Assembly (NCBI GenBank): GCA_026770585.1
Contig: MU648425.1
Location: 1 to 13,196, forward strand
Source of the DNA: Baffinella frigidus
Lineage: Eukaryota; Cryptophyceae; Cryptomonadales; Baffinellaceae
Length of the DNA stretch: 13,196 nt
Direction of reading: 5' to 3'
Below, in pieces: positions 9,001 to 13,196 of the stretch; within the stretch, counting starts at the first letter, position 1; every line of letters starts with the position of its first letter. Under the pieces are notes generated by a model. That model had not been told where the DNA came from, did not search any database, and saw only the letters and a list, made by a program, of their open reading frames with translations. A program made the translations under genes and the position numbers.

Positions 9001-12000
9001 CGTGACCCAGCTTGCCGAGGATCGTGGCGAGCGTGAAGTACTGTCGAGACTCGCCCTCGTGCCCGAGGTCGCTCGAGATCGCCTGCACCGCGTCTTTGCC
9101 CCCAACGCACCACGGGTGGAACGCGACGCCGCGTGGGACCGCGGCCGGCGGGGGAGTGCCGACCGTGCAGTCGAAGGTGTGTACCTCGCACCCGAAGCGC
9201 GCGACAAGGTCGCTTTCAAACGAAAAGTCGAGGCGCGAACCAAGCGAATACACCACGCAGTCCTCGGGGGGGAGGAGCTGATCGTCGACGCAGATCCACT
9301 TGCCCCCGTCCCCTTCTGCTCCCACACGCTCCACCCTCCCGCACTCGGCCGTGCGGTTCGCAGCGGCGCGAGAGTACACTTCCTCGACAAACAGCCCCGC
9401 CGCGCTGCCCCTGCTCGGACACCAGTCGCGTTGGCCCTGCCAGGGCGGGAGCTGCTGCGCCCACTCGCCCGGCCGCTCATCGCTCGGCCGCCCATCGCCC
9501 ACGGACGTCCAACCCCGGGGGTAATAATCCATCTTCACAACGTTGCCCTTGTTAATGGGATGCTTCGTCACAAACTCATTCTCGTAGTAGACAACCTCCC
9601 CCTCCCTGGCGCCCGCGCCCAAGAACGCCGCCCACCAGCCAAACGTCCCGACTGACAGCACCACATGATCGCACCCCGCGAGAATCGCCATGTCAACAGC
9701 TGGATCGTGCATCTCGGTGATCACCCGCACGTCGGAACCTTGAAAGAAGGCTTTCTTTGCACACCATGGCGAGTCGTCTGAGGCAACCACGAAATGAATA
9801 CCATCGTACTTGGCCCGAAAACGTGCCATTACCTCCTCAAAGTACGCGTCTGGTGGAAAGCGCAGGTACGCCACCTCCTCGCGCTTGCCATGCTTGTGTC
9901 GCACGTGAATACCCACAGTGGTCTTGCCCGCCAACGCTTGCAGAAACTCCCCGGCCTCTGCTTCAACCTCGGGCTTGAACCTCAAGCGCAAACGCACGTC
10001 AGACGAAAAGTACCTCCACGACTGCAAATAGCCTTGCAGCTCAACATCGCCGTCAAACGTGAAGTTTTGGTAAGTGGCGAACTTGCCTTCCTCGCCCAGA
10101 TAGTGTCGAGGGAGGGTCGAGGAGCACTCAGGCCCGACGCCCTGAAAGAAGTCGGAAAGCAAAGTTTCTGTACTGAAGAGTATACAGGCCTGAACCCCCT
10201 TCTCTGAAGCGATCCCGACGGTTGAGGCCCACTGGAACAGCTGGTTCCCGAGGCGGCCCACCAGCGTGTGGTGCACCTTGCCAGCCCCTTCTCTGCGCTT
10301 CAATGACTCTGCGATCCATCGGCCTGAGCCCGGCAACTCCTCGCCCATCCACATGCGATGCCCCTTCTCGTCCGAAAAGGGAGAGGCAAGAGAGTCCTCA
10401 AACGGCGCCCCATCCGCGCTCCCCTCGTCCCGACTGGCCGCTGCTTCGAGCCGCGACACCGTGAAGCTCTGATCAACGTACTCAGCCTCGCACCAGCAAG
10501 CCACCGGAGTGCCTTTCACCAAGAGAGAGAAGATGCCGTTGTCGTTGCGAGGCACGGAGAACGAACGCATGACTTTTATGACCCCCTCCTCCACTAAGGC
10601 TTTCGCTGCGTCGGTGCGGGCGTGGTTGCAGCCCTCCCCCCTCCGCCCGCCCTCGCCGACAAAGCAGTCGTCGATCAAAACCTTGGCCCCAGGTCGCGCG
10701 TGTGTCCTCCACAGTCGAATCTCCCCCACGGCTTGGCCGCCGTCGATCGAAACCAAATCACAGCCCGAAAAGTTCGAGGCGCCTTGCCCCCTCAAAGACT
10801 GAACCAAACGCGGGATCTCGACGAGAGAGTCGCCCAAGACAAAGAAGAAGCGCCCTGCCGCAGCGCTCCGCAAGTAGGCCTCCGCGACTTTCGATTCCTG
10901 TACGTCAATCGAGACGACGCGCGCGGAGCGGTGCCCCCCGAGGAAGACGGCAGCAGAGTGCCCGAACCGGAACCCCGTCTCGCAGATGGTCGTGTCCTCA
11001 GCACGACGCGCATCACGTCCCTCCAGGCGCTTCGAGTGAACCGAATAAACCTCAACCTGCCCCCGGGATTGCGCGATGTGACCCACCAGAGCGGAGTAAT
11101 GATACTCAGACAATAACCTCTCCTGCAAACCGAAGAGGAGAGAAAAAGGGTTTTGTTGAGACCTCCACTCCAGAAGCTTTTGAGTCGCAGTGATGCTTCC
11201 TCTATTCACACTCCTCCACGCGTCCATTTCAGAATACCCTTCGAGATCGTGTGCGGCTGGACAAAGGTTCAGCTCATCGATTTTCCTTTCCTTGCTTGTT
11301 CCAAGCAAAAGGGCCACAGCCTCGGGCCTCTCCCCGTCGTCGTCCCTGTAAAATCCAGGTGCAGATATCCAGGTTATGTCATTCCTCCTTGGCGACTCAT
11401 CCAACCAAATTCCCAAGCTCACATCCTCGCCTTGATACTCGAACCCGTCGATTTCAACAACCCCAGCAGCGATGTCGCTCGAAACTGCGTGACCGAAGGA
11501 TCCGGTACAGAAAGGCGGATAGAGGGCAGGGAGAAAATTAGTTTCGGCCCACTTCCCCTCCCGATTCACTGACGCATTTGACATCACCCTGCCCACCACT
11601 GTTCTCGCTTGTCTTTCCAGCGAGCACAGAAATTTTTCCAATCTTTTGACCTCAACAAAGACAACGTCGTCGTCCGCTTTTAAAAACCAAGTCGCATTTG
11701 TAAACTCCAACGCCCACCGGTACGCGTCTTTCAGCTTCCGCGGCAGGTTTCGATAGAAATCATTCGTCGGAAGAAAGATCAGATCGTTGTGTTCCGCTGT
11801 CTCTTTCAGAAGGCACGCCTGCACTTCCCTTTCGAACATCTTGTGGTGTTGGGAAAGAAATGGGGAGATCTTCGCACCTTCCCATAATTCACACGTCCAG
11901 TCCTTCCGCATTGGAGACGGCACCTCACAAGAGCTGTTACCAACGAGAAAGAAAACATTCGACGCCCCACGCTTCCAGCTCGCCCGAATGCGTTGCCTGC

Positions 12001-12184
12001 TTGCGAAATTTTCGCGGGCACTCAAGACCAAAACAGCCAAAGAACATTTTTTCGACGAAGGCGGAGGAGGTGTGGATCCACCACTTTCTTCTCCAACCAC
12101 AAGAGTTGGCGCCCCGAGAACCAGAAGGAAACCAAACAGCACAAGCCAAGAACTTCGAGCTGGAGGAGTTCTGGACCCAGTCAT
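3020..12184 (-). CDS. Giant multidomain glycosyltransferase/methyltransferase/sulfotransferase polypeptide
   Basis: One uninterrupted frame encodes about 3,054 residues, ending with TAG at 3022-3020. The open frame runs back to an ATG at 12310. I prefer Met43 (12184-12182) because it has A at -3 and directly precedes a basic stretch and a hydrophobic segment (residues 53-74, WLVLFGFLLVLGAPTLVV), which is a type II signal anchor or signal peptide. Domains in order are GT31, methyltransferase, GT11, FkbM-like methyltransferase, HtrL/YibB 1, GT32, sulfotransferase 1 and 2, HtrL/YibB 2 and 3, and GT8; each is described separately. Linkers are short and no further membrane segment is obvious, so all catalytic domains should face the same lumen, presumably the Golgi. 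Each family is normally a separate protein of roughly 250-400 residues, so this is a natural fusion of about eleven enzymes. The inferred job is stepwise synthesis and sulfation of a complex glycan. The single frame and lack of introns are seen directly; the pathway is inference. No gene name is known to me. Confidence 0.9.
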   Translation of the reverse strand: MTGSRTPPARSSWLVLFGFLLVLGAPTLVVGEESGGSTPPPPSSKKCSLAVLVLSARENFASRQRIRASWKRGASNVFFLVGNSSCEVPSPMRKDWTCELWEGAKISPFLSQHHKMFEREVQACLLKETAEHNDLIFLPTNDFYRNLPRKLKDAYRWALEFTNATWFLKADDDVVFVEVKRLEKFLCSLERQARTVVGRVMSNASVNREGKWAETNFLPALYPPFCTGSFGHAVSSDIAAGVVEIDGFEYQGEDVSLGIWLDESPRRNDITWISAPGFYRDDDGERPEAVALLLGTSKERKIDELNLCPAAHDLEGYSEMDAWRSVNRGSITATQKLLEWRSQQNPFSLLFGLQERLLSEYHYSALVGHIAQSRGQVEVYSVHSKRLEGRDARRAEDTTICETGFRFGHSAAVFLGGHRSARVVSIDVQESKVAEAYLRSAAAGRFFFVLGDSLVEIPRLVQSLRGQGASNFSGCDLVSIDGGQAVGEIRLWRTHARPGAKVLIDDCFVGEGGRRGEGCNHARTDAAKALVEEGVIKVMRSFSVPRNDNGIFSLLVKGTPVACWCEAEYVDQSFTVSRLEAAASRDEGSADGAPFEDSLASPFSDEKGHRMWMGEELPGSGRWIAESLKRREGAGKVHHTLVGRLGNQLFQWASTVGIASEKGVQACILFSTETLLSDFFQGVGPECSSTLPRHYLGEEGKFATYQNFTFDGDVELQGYLQSWRYFSSDVRLRLRFKPEVEAEAGEFLQALAGKTTVGIHVRHKHGKREEVAYLRFPPDAYFEEVMARFRAKYDGIHFVVASDDSPWCAKKAFFQGSDVRVITEMHDPAVDMAILAGCDHVVLSVGTFGWWAAFLGAGAREGEVVYYENEFVTKHPINKGNVVKMDYYPRGWTSVGDGRPSDERPGEWAQQLPPWQGQRDWCPSRGSAAGLFVEEVYSRAAANRTAECGRVERVGAEGDGGKWICVDDQLLPPEDCVVYSLGSRLDFSFESDLVARFGCEVHTFDCTVGTPPPAAVPRGVAFHPWCVGGKDAVQAISSDLGHEGESRQYFTLATILGKLGHEGIALLKMDIERHELAVVAALTGEAAPAQIAFETHLHNAYGMWGRPVTEGEWDALWGKLHALGYGVFANEPNPRCLCCCEFSLRRMHKGHFDSLMVESWTPGAVTAAHAARLDPQGVRGLRDGSAAEGGGVLTAERHAHTLVTAYFRIPSKHSHEEYTAWMRNMLSLHDHMVIFTSPDMAESIAGLRSHAKEKTLIVVMEVHDSRIGRAGNSSFWQRELERDPERAVHRSFKLFWIWLSKSWFVSEAIGRNPFSSEVFVWSDIGCFRSPIYNGKLWVHHAGIIPPTTMLFMAGHAPHGSHASPWVVKRGHNLIVAGAQMAGRRETWGRFHAAFEQTLEGYVARDLFIGDDQALLESTCLQHSSDLCAFVTKDMVPGDAWFGLQPALHEGLSAPLWRFPPKPLLFPPDPPERVAGGNSSTLWQVWLGQEMPAAVRFALESCVEVHRGSSVRVQVLTTDSLAEHLPSLHPAFHLLDRVEQSDYVRAELLARLGGFYLDADVVCLRSLEPLLADLAEWEVSGARNRADYPPVQSRGAGTVLSQNALGPMRAGAAATRGWHAELMRAMDRLAPKLAACEVRFGGVIRYPVPRRPGTSVCGVKWGELIDWINPRLWELEARGEVGFRMSLCDVDGTPLGLDASGGCDVVHLGLAGHDARRGWSREAFCREPAFERSLLCRAGSGRSADWSPLPHASHDSLVAEQESADAPALRERSPEFVASASFLGGPEDMLFISKPRCASTFISDRFGFDRREYHTVGATMRASKHYLACVRNPFDLVVSWFTHHRFTAKIHDSVKAFYPDELNEWVVGMQCETHWTHWTERGNPIVQWQWMEGVADRTLLVRFERLGSDLGKLGLPQRLAVDNRNASPLARRQLLNSSAVAVIQKLFAEDFYRFNYSLQPPRGLRTKLRLISKPRCASNYLDDLLFGGKREDTHRSGRAVEVRLFHEEFLMCVRDPQDLVVSWYTYHKKSPRESERVRAFYPDTLDEWILSRGCATHWGAPFHRFTPAEWHQRSPLHQVDWLPSSPEKVHVIRFERVEAEAAAVAEAFGMPLRLSPSPFRNRLPGSVEKEVLSTRSRRRIRVLFHDDLHHFGYQTDLACANVRPAETVVVTALWDIGRETLGDGRRFEEYLRWLARTLELNAAIVVFGSNETLAAVRSTRDARGFPTCYVLMPLEEHPYWSKFYAGNKRVVESGDYAARVQNPGRFEVRNAAYNIVQWGKVELMRLVVNDYNPFASDKVVWVDADLSRFIPDAIPAWPFPDVRVARDMAATRGLTLERFSDDALGTRLEDVCGRADLGLWSSDNRVVGTVLVASSKSISVFEGALDAFLTRMLRANRTANDQIVYAAMWCEAPELFSIVRTKRTWDGWMGVHEALYGGRGAASRHQAEYTITRSGVGQNADFEAQHGIARAPCEERAPCEEFGPVGTNYSFNGRMATLTKDVLRTHFRATHAAECDYSAPATTTVVTAFWDIKRETVGDGRTAAEYERWLARTLQMNASFLVFATADTIGRVRPARKASGFATCYVAMEFHEHPYYIHFEANRRVVESSAYLERVKDPERVEILNSWYNIVQWGKIELMRMAVKEYNPFASTSVVWVDAGVSRFLPGTIPNRAFPDPGVTKDMATTRGLTLEMSKTYSFEPTMEWICKRPSHGIWNSDSRLVGTVLVASSKSIEVFETAFETYLTRMLEANRTANDQIVFAAMWCDTPELFAVVQAPASWPRGHMGIHQALYGENPHYTIRRSQVCQNVDFAAEHATAVWTMLTDDANYVTGAVVLGSSVFRHATIPVDLVVMELEEKRLEEEAWVRLREVGWRRCVVDRIAPADEENTFPRFRDQFTKIRLWGMTVYDRILYLDADTLVVKSIDSLLQMNLTEKAIGAARDIRGGKWMETFNMGVFLLLPNLKEYHRLLQLQKDGAVPYEVAMSEQGWVNVLYKTKWENIGFVHNANLAAYVQDRQLWDRLEDHIAIIHFTMNKPWACTEKYAAICRVWQDLHV
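3023..3739 (-). other. Domain 11: C-terminal GT8 glycosyltransferase (residues 2858-3096)
   Basis: The order is classical for the glycogenin/galactinol synthase/GUX-like branch of GT8. It includes TKIRLWGMTVYDRILYLDADTLV (2939-2961) with the metal-binding D2956-A-D2958, FNMGVFLLLPN (2993-3003), SEQGWVNVLY (3026-3035) and IIHFTMNKPW (3069-3078) with the conserved H...KPW. All key residues are intact. The domain ends 18 residues after KPW, so nothing appears truncated. It should transfer a hexose, pentose or uronic acid from a nucleotide sugar; which one is unknown. Confidence 0.9.
3740..4627 (-). other. Domain 10: HtrL/YibB family, copy 3 (residues 2562-2857)
   Basis: TVVTAFWDIKRETVGDGR (2565-2582), EYERWLARTLQMNAS (2586-2600), NIVQWGKIELMRM (2670-2682), NPFASTSVVWVDAGVSRF (2688-2705), GTVLVASSKSI (2764-2774) and ANRTANDQIVFAAMWC (2791-2806) mirror copy 2. 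Like copy 2 it is complete and keeps the WVDA acidic motif. The orphan fragment at 2759-2965 is closest to this copy. Base composition drops noticeably from here to the C-terminus. Confidence 0.85.
4745..4780 (-). repeat. Perfect 18-bp tandem duplication in the HtrL2-HtrL3 linker
   Basis: The unit ttcttcgcatggtgctct occurs twice head to tail (4745-4762 and 4763-4780). It keeps the frame and encodes RAPCEE-RAPCEE (residues 2511-2522). It sits between two folded domains, where an in-frame length change is tolerable. The exact identity points to recent slippage or unequal exchange. Confidence 0.95.
4781..5698 (-). other. Domain 9: HtrL/YibB family, copy 2 (residues 2205-2510)
   Basis: VVVTALWDIGRETLGDGRR (2209-2227), EYLRWLARTLELN (2230-2242), NIVQWGKVELMRL (2315-2327), NPFASDKVVWVDADLSRF (2333-2350), GTVLVASSKSI (2409-2419) and ANRTANDQIVYAAMWC (2436-2451) give a full-length family member. 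It is more than half identical by eye to copy 3, which lies about 50 residues downstream, so the two arose by tandem duplication. Its codons are far more GC-rich than those of copy 3. Confidence 0.85.
5717..6295 (-). other. Domain 8: sulfotransferase-like, copy 2 (residues 2006-2198)
   Basis: This is a tandem paralogue of the preceding domain. It shares ISKPRCAS (2012-2019), CVRDPQDLVVSWYTYH (2053-2068), RAFYPDTLDEW (2079-2089), CATHW and VIRFERV (2132-2138), and ends LFHDDLHHFGYQTDL (2184-2198). The residue after the PRCAS core is Asn2020, where copy 1 has Thr1841, the usual PAPS-contacting position. Copy 2 may therefore be weak, differently tuned or inactive. Confidence 0.7.
6311..6838 (-). 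other. Domain 7: sulfotransferase-like, copy 1 (residues 1825-2000)
   Basis: LFISKPRCASTF (1831-1842) is a 5'-phosphosulfate-binding-loop-like motif. CVRNPFDLVVSWFTHH (1870-1885) matches the 3'-phosphate-binding Arg...Ser motif. LLVRFERL (1940-1947) and the closing LFAEDFYRFNYSL (1987-1999; the usual Y-x-x-D-F-x-x-F-x-Y ending) agree with PAPS-dependent carbohydrate sulfotransferases. The domain is short but has the core order. Sulfation of a glycan built by the neighbouring domains is the natural inference. Confidence 0.75.
6986..7759 (-). other. Domain 6: GT32 sugar transferase with DXD motif (residues 1518-1775)
   Basis: LWQVWLGQEMP (1523-1533) matches the start of the GT32 (Gly_transf_sug, OCH1-like) fold. 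SDYVRAELLARLGGFYLDAD (1582-1601) holds the conserved D-x-x-R and GGxYxDxD block, with D1599 and D1601 as metal ligands. VQVLTTDSL and the C-terminal VVHLGLAGHD complete the expected order. Members transfer mannose, galactose or similar from nucleotide sugars in the Golgi. The sugar cannot be specified here. Confidence 0.85.
7811..8593 (-). other. Domain 5: HtrL/YibB family, copy 1 (residues 1240-1500)
   Basis: The opening THTLVTAYFRI-type strand (about 1242-1251), MVIFTSP (1274-1280), NPFSSEVFVWSDIGCFR (1354-1370) and a late GDDQALLE (1451-1458) follow the HtrL/YibB pattern known from bacterial surface-polysaccharide loci and from many algae and large viruses. The family is thought to be glycosyltransferase-like, but its reaction is not settled. 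This copy is clearly diverged from copies 2 and 3 (SDIG in place of VDA). Confidence 0.75.
8705..9358 (-). other. Domain 4: FkbM/METTL24-like methyltransferase (residues 985-1202)
   Basis: The stretch begins GDGGKWICVDD (1000-1010), then VVYSLGSRLDFSFE (1019-1032; a modified motif I), EVHTFDCTV (1042-1050), and the family signature LLKMDIERHE (1108-1117) followed by QIAFETHLH (1132-1140). The Cys-rich RCLCCCEFSLRR near 1177-1188 matches the usual C-terminal CxEFSF strand of the eukaryotic branch. Members are SAM-dependent O-methyltransferases, several acting on sugars. The motif order supports the family; the substrate is unknown. Confidence 0.8.
9506..10279 (-). other. Domain 3: GT11 alpha-1,2-fucosyltransferase-like (residues 678-935)
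   Basis: GRLGNQLFQWAS (685-696) is the family-defining N-terminal motif. ELQGYLQSWRYF (757-768), VVASDDSPWC (841-850) and VGTFGWWAAFLGAG (887-900) follow in the correct order. The GTFGxWAA form is closer to animal FUT1/FUT2 than to the usual bacterial STFSWW form. The GDP-fucose motif HxRRxD is altered: residues 802-807 read HVRHKH, so the second Arg and the Asp are missing. The fold assignment is secure; donor choice or activity may differ from classical members. Confidence 0.85.
10511..11233 (-). other. Domain 2: class I SAM methyltransferase-like (residues 360-600)
   Basis: The segment ICETGFRFGHSAAVFL (442-457) resembles the glycine-rich SAM-binding motif I of small Rossmann methyltransferases of the Methyltransf_24 type. 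It is followed by VVSIDV (465-470, acidic end of beta-2), a CDLVSIDGG motif (517-525) and KVLIDDCF (543-550). Such domains act on small or sugar hydroxyls. Sugar O-methylation would fit the context but is inferred. The helical lead-in at 360-420 is also typical. A Rossmann domain with another use is the alternative. Confidence 0.7.
11261..12049 (-). other. Domain 1: GT31 beta-1,3-glycosyltransferase (residues 88-350)
   Basis: The hallmarks of the beta-1,3-galactosyl/GlcNAc-transferase family are present in order. They are RQRIRASW near residue 105, LPTNDFYRNLPRKLKDAYRW (180-199; family consensus D-F-x-D-x-Y-x-N-L-x-x-K), the metal-binding triad in FLKADDDVVF (D213-D215), YPPFCTGSFGHAVSSDIA (264-281) and the EDVSLGIWL motif (295-303). 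All key residues for a UDP-sugar transferase look intact. Animal and plant members extend N- or O-glycans or arabinogalactan chains in the Golgi. The acceptor here cannot be read from sequence. Confidence 0.9.
12089..12154 (-). other. N-terminal signal anchor of the giant protein
   Basis: Residues 53-74 form one hydrophobic run (SSWLVLFGFLLVLGAPTLVVG) preceded by Arg residues and followed by a Gly/Ser/Pro-rich stalk (GGSTPPPPSS). Basic-hydrophobic-stalk order is the usual type II Golgi enzyme layout. The run also ends in small residues that could allow signal peptidase cleavage, so a secreted form is possible. Confidence 0.75.
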
Positions 12185-12187
12185 TGT

Positions 12188-12204
12188 CAAGATCTTCGAT
12201 CTTG
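12188..12204 (-). repeat. 7-bp hairpin four bases upstream of the preferred start
   Basis: caagatc (12188-12194) and gatcttg (12198-12204) are exact reverse complements around a 3-nt loop. The pair ends three bases before the ATG at 12184-12182. In mRNA this would place a small stem at the start codon if Met43 is used. A modest effect on initiation is possible; chance is the alternative. Confidence 0.55.
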
Positions 12205-12210
12205 CCAACG

Positions 12211-12261
12211 CAATGTGACGGAGAGAACAATTAAAAGAAAGGAAACAATGTGACGGAGAGA
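12211..12261. repeat. 16-bp direct repeat near the start of the giant gene
   Basis: caatgtgacggagaga occurs exactly at 12211-12226 and again at 12246-12261, 35 bp start to start. The copies lie about 27 and 62 bases upstream of the preferred ATG. They could be paired transcription-factor or translation-control sites, or a small duplication. If the ATG at 12310 were used they would be coding. Confidence 0.85.
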
Positions 12262-12670
12262 CGGCCGGCGTCACCTCCTTCCATGTCAGGAGCCAAGCTT
12301 TCAAAGACAATCAACAGAATAGAAGAAACGCCAGACAAATCCTTTTCTGACGTTGTCGGTGTCAGCGGACAGGCGAGTAGTGAACCGAGGCGATGGGGCC
12401 AGCCGGGCGAGACACGGGCGGGCAGGAGAAGGCGGTCCGGCCACCAAAACTAGTCTTCTTCTTTTCGGGAAACCACCCTGCCAGGATTTCGGGTGTTCCA
12501 CCAGCAACCCCTAGCGGCTTTTATGGGGTGTCCGGAGCGGGCCTCGAGCCGGTACTAATAAGCGCTAATAGTGTTTTAGCAGATGTGAAATTAGGGATTT
12601 TAAAACACATGTACCCGAGGTCCTCTCGAATAACCTGTTCATTTTTTTTCGCCTTCCGAAGACACGGAAA

Positions 12671-13196
12671 ATGCCTGCCAAACTTCCTCCTTCCGCCGCC
12701 CCCGCTGCCCCCGCGCCCCATCTTTCAACCGTCAAGAACAGGTCGCGGATCTCATCGGCAAAGGGCGCGGCGCTCCAGGGCACGCCGGGCGGCCCCGCGG
12801 TGACGCAGGCGCAAGACCCCCACGGAGCCGCATCGCGACCCCGCGGCGGGAACGGCGGAGGGCCTGCGCGCCGCCCCGACGGGCCCCCTCCGGCCAAGAA
12901 GGCCGGCAAGAAAGAGAAGCCTTCGCACCTGGACCTGCTCTGCGGAACGGAGAAGCGGGATCTGCCGGAGGGCCGATTCATACATCGAATCTTTCGCTGA
13001 GCCGCCCCCCAAGCGCTTCCGCCACGATGCCAATGACATGGACGACAACGACAAGCTCACGGTGCTCAAGTCCAGCCTCGAGATCAACAACAGCGCTGGC
13101 AGGATCCTCAGCATCACGAAGAGGGCGCTTCACAAGGCGTTCAAGGAGCAGTTCGTTTCGATCAAGGCCGACCACGGCACGGACATCGCCAAGGTC
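12671..13196 (+). CDS. Partial gene, Pro/Ala/Lys-rich N-terminus, function unknown, with a frame change
   Basis: An ATG at 12671 (context aaaATGC, A at -3) opens a frame rich in Pro, Ala and Gly. It becomes Lys-rich (PPPAKKAGKKEKPSHLDLL) and reaches EKRDLPEG near 12973. That frame stops at 12998-13000. The frame one base over (+1) then reads on to the window edge as natural-looking sequence with strong C/G at third positions: ADSYIESFAEPPPKRFRHD, then DKLTVLKSSLEINNSAGRIL and FKEQFVSIKADHG. Skipping a single base near 12971 would join them. There is no GT-AG intron that fits. The cause could be an assembly indel, a disabling mutation or programmed +1 frameshifting. The PPKRFR stretch resembles a nuclear-localisation signal. 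I recognise no family; a retroelement Gag or a DNA-binding host protein are possibilities. Confidence 0.55.

Larger units (their letters stand above)
12185..12670. promoter_or_regulatory. Divergent intergenic region between the giant gene and the right-hand gene
   Basis: The two genes point away from each other, so both promoters should lie in these roughly 490 bases. I see no clear TATA box in a sensible position. Visible elements are a 16-bp direct repeat (12211-12226 and 12246-12261), the small hairpin at 12188-12204, a pyrimidine-rich tract at about 12452-12467, and a short T-run at about 12643-12650. Regulation is otherwise not readable. Confidence 0.45.

Noticed and set aside
8822-9655. 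Plus-strand open frame of 277 residues opposite the FkbM-like domain and GT11 end
   Set aside because: Same shadow effect; the minus strand carries the conserved motifs.
12185-12310. Use of the first ATG at 12310 as the start of the giant protein
   Set aside because: The extra 42 residues precede a textbook signal anchor and cover two exact 16-bp repeats and a hairpin. Met43 has A at -3 and places the basic-hydrophobic pattern at the true N-terminus. Not fully excluded.
1-13196. tRNA, rRNA, CRISPR array or bacterial operon
   Set aside because: No cloverleaf, ribosomal RNA signature, regularly spaced repeats or Shine-Dalgarno-led gene series was seen.

Overview
The window looks like nuclear DNA from a GC-rich, intron-poor eukaryotic microbe, most likely a marine alga or related protist. 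The reasons are one intron-free reading frame of about 9.2 kb that begins with a secretory signal anchor, Golgi-type eukaryotic enzyme families (GT31, animal-type GT11, GT32, PAPS sulfotransferases, GT8), no bacterial operon layout, and degraded retroelement-like sequence beside it. A large algal virus or a virus-derived segment is not excluded. The species cannot be named from sequence reading alone.

Layout. Positions 1-606 hold no convincing gene, only GC-rich sequence with several short perfect inverted repeats, the best having 11-bp arms at 108-133. About 607-1875 carries broken minus-strand coding sequence; its best piece (1015-1476) resembles a retrotransposon Gag. Positions 1876-2755 show nothing assignable. 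About 2759-2965 is an orphan, internally deleted piece of an HtrL/YibB domain, lying just past the stop of the large gene and in the same orientation. Positions 3020-12184, minus strand, form one giant gene. Positions 12185-12670 are a divergent intergenic region with a 16-bp direct repeat. From 12671 to the right edge a partial plus-strand gene of unknown function begins; its coding frame shifts by +1 near 12971.

The giant gene encodes about 3,054 residues from the preferred start. After one N-terminal membrane anchor I can read eleven enzyme-like domains in order: GT31, a class I methyltransferase, GT11 fucosyltransferase-like, an FkbM/METTL24-like methyltransferase, HtrL/YibB copy 1, GT32, two tandem sulfotransferase-like domains, HtrL/YibB copies 2 and 3, and a C-terminal GT8. 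Residue numbers below follow the longest open frame, whose first Met is at 12310; the preferred start is Met43 at 12184.

The simplest reading is a membrane-tethered Golgi-lumen assembly polypeptide that makes and decorates a complex sulfated, possibly methylated and fucosylated glycan, for example a scale, cell-wall or surface polysaccharide. The family assignments rest on visible motifs. The shared product, the co-linear logic and the activity of each domain are inference. This protein is the strongest candidate in the window for an undescribed system.
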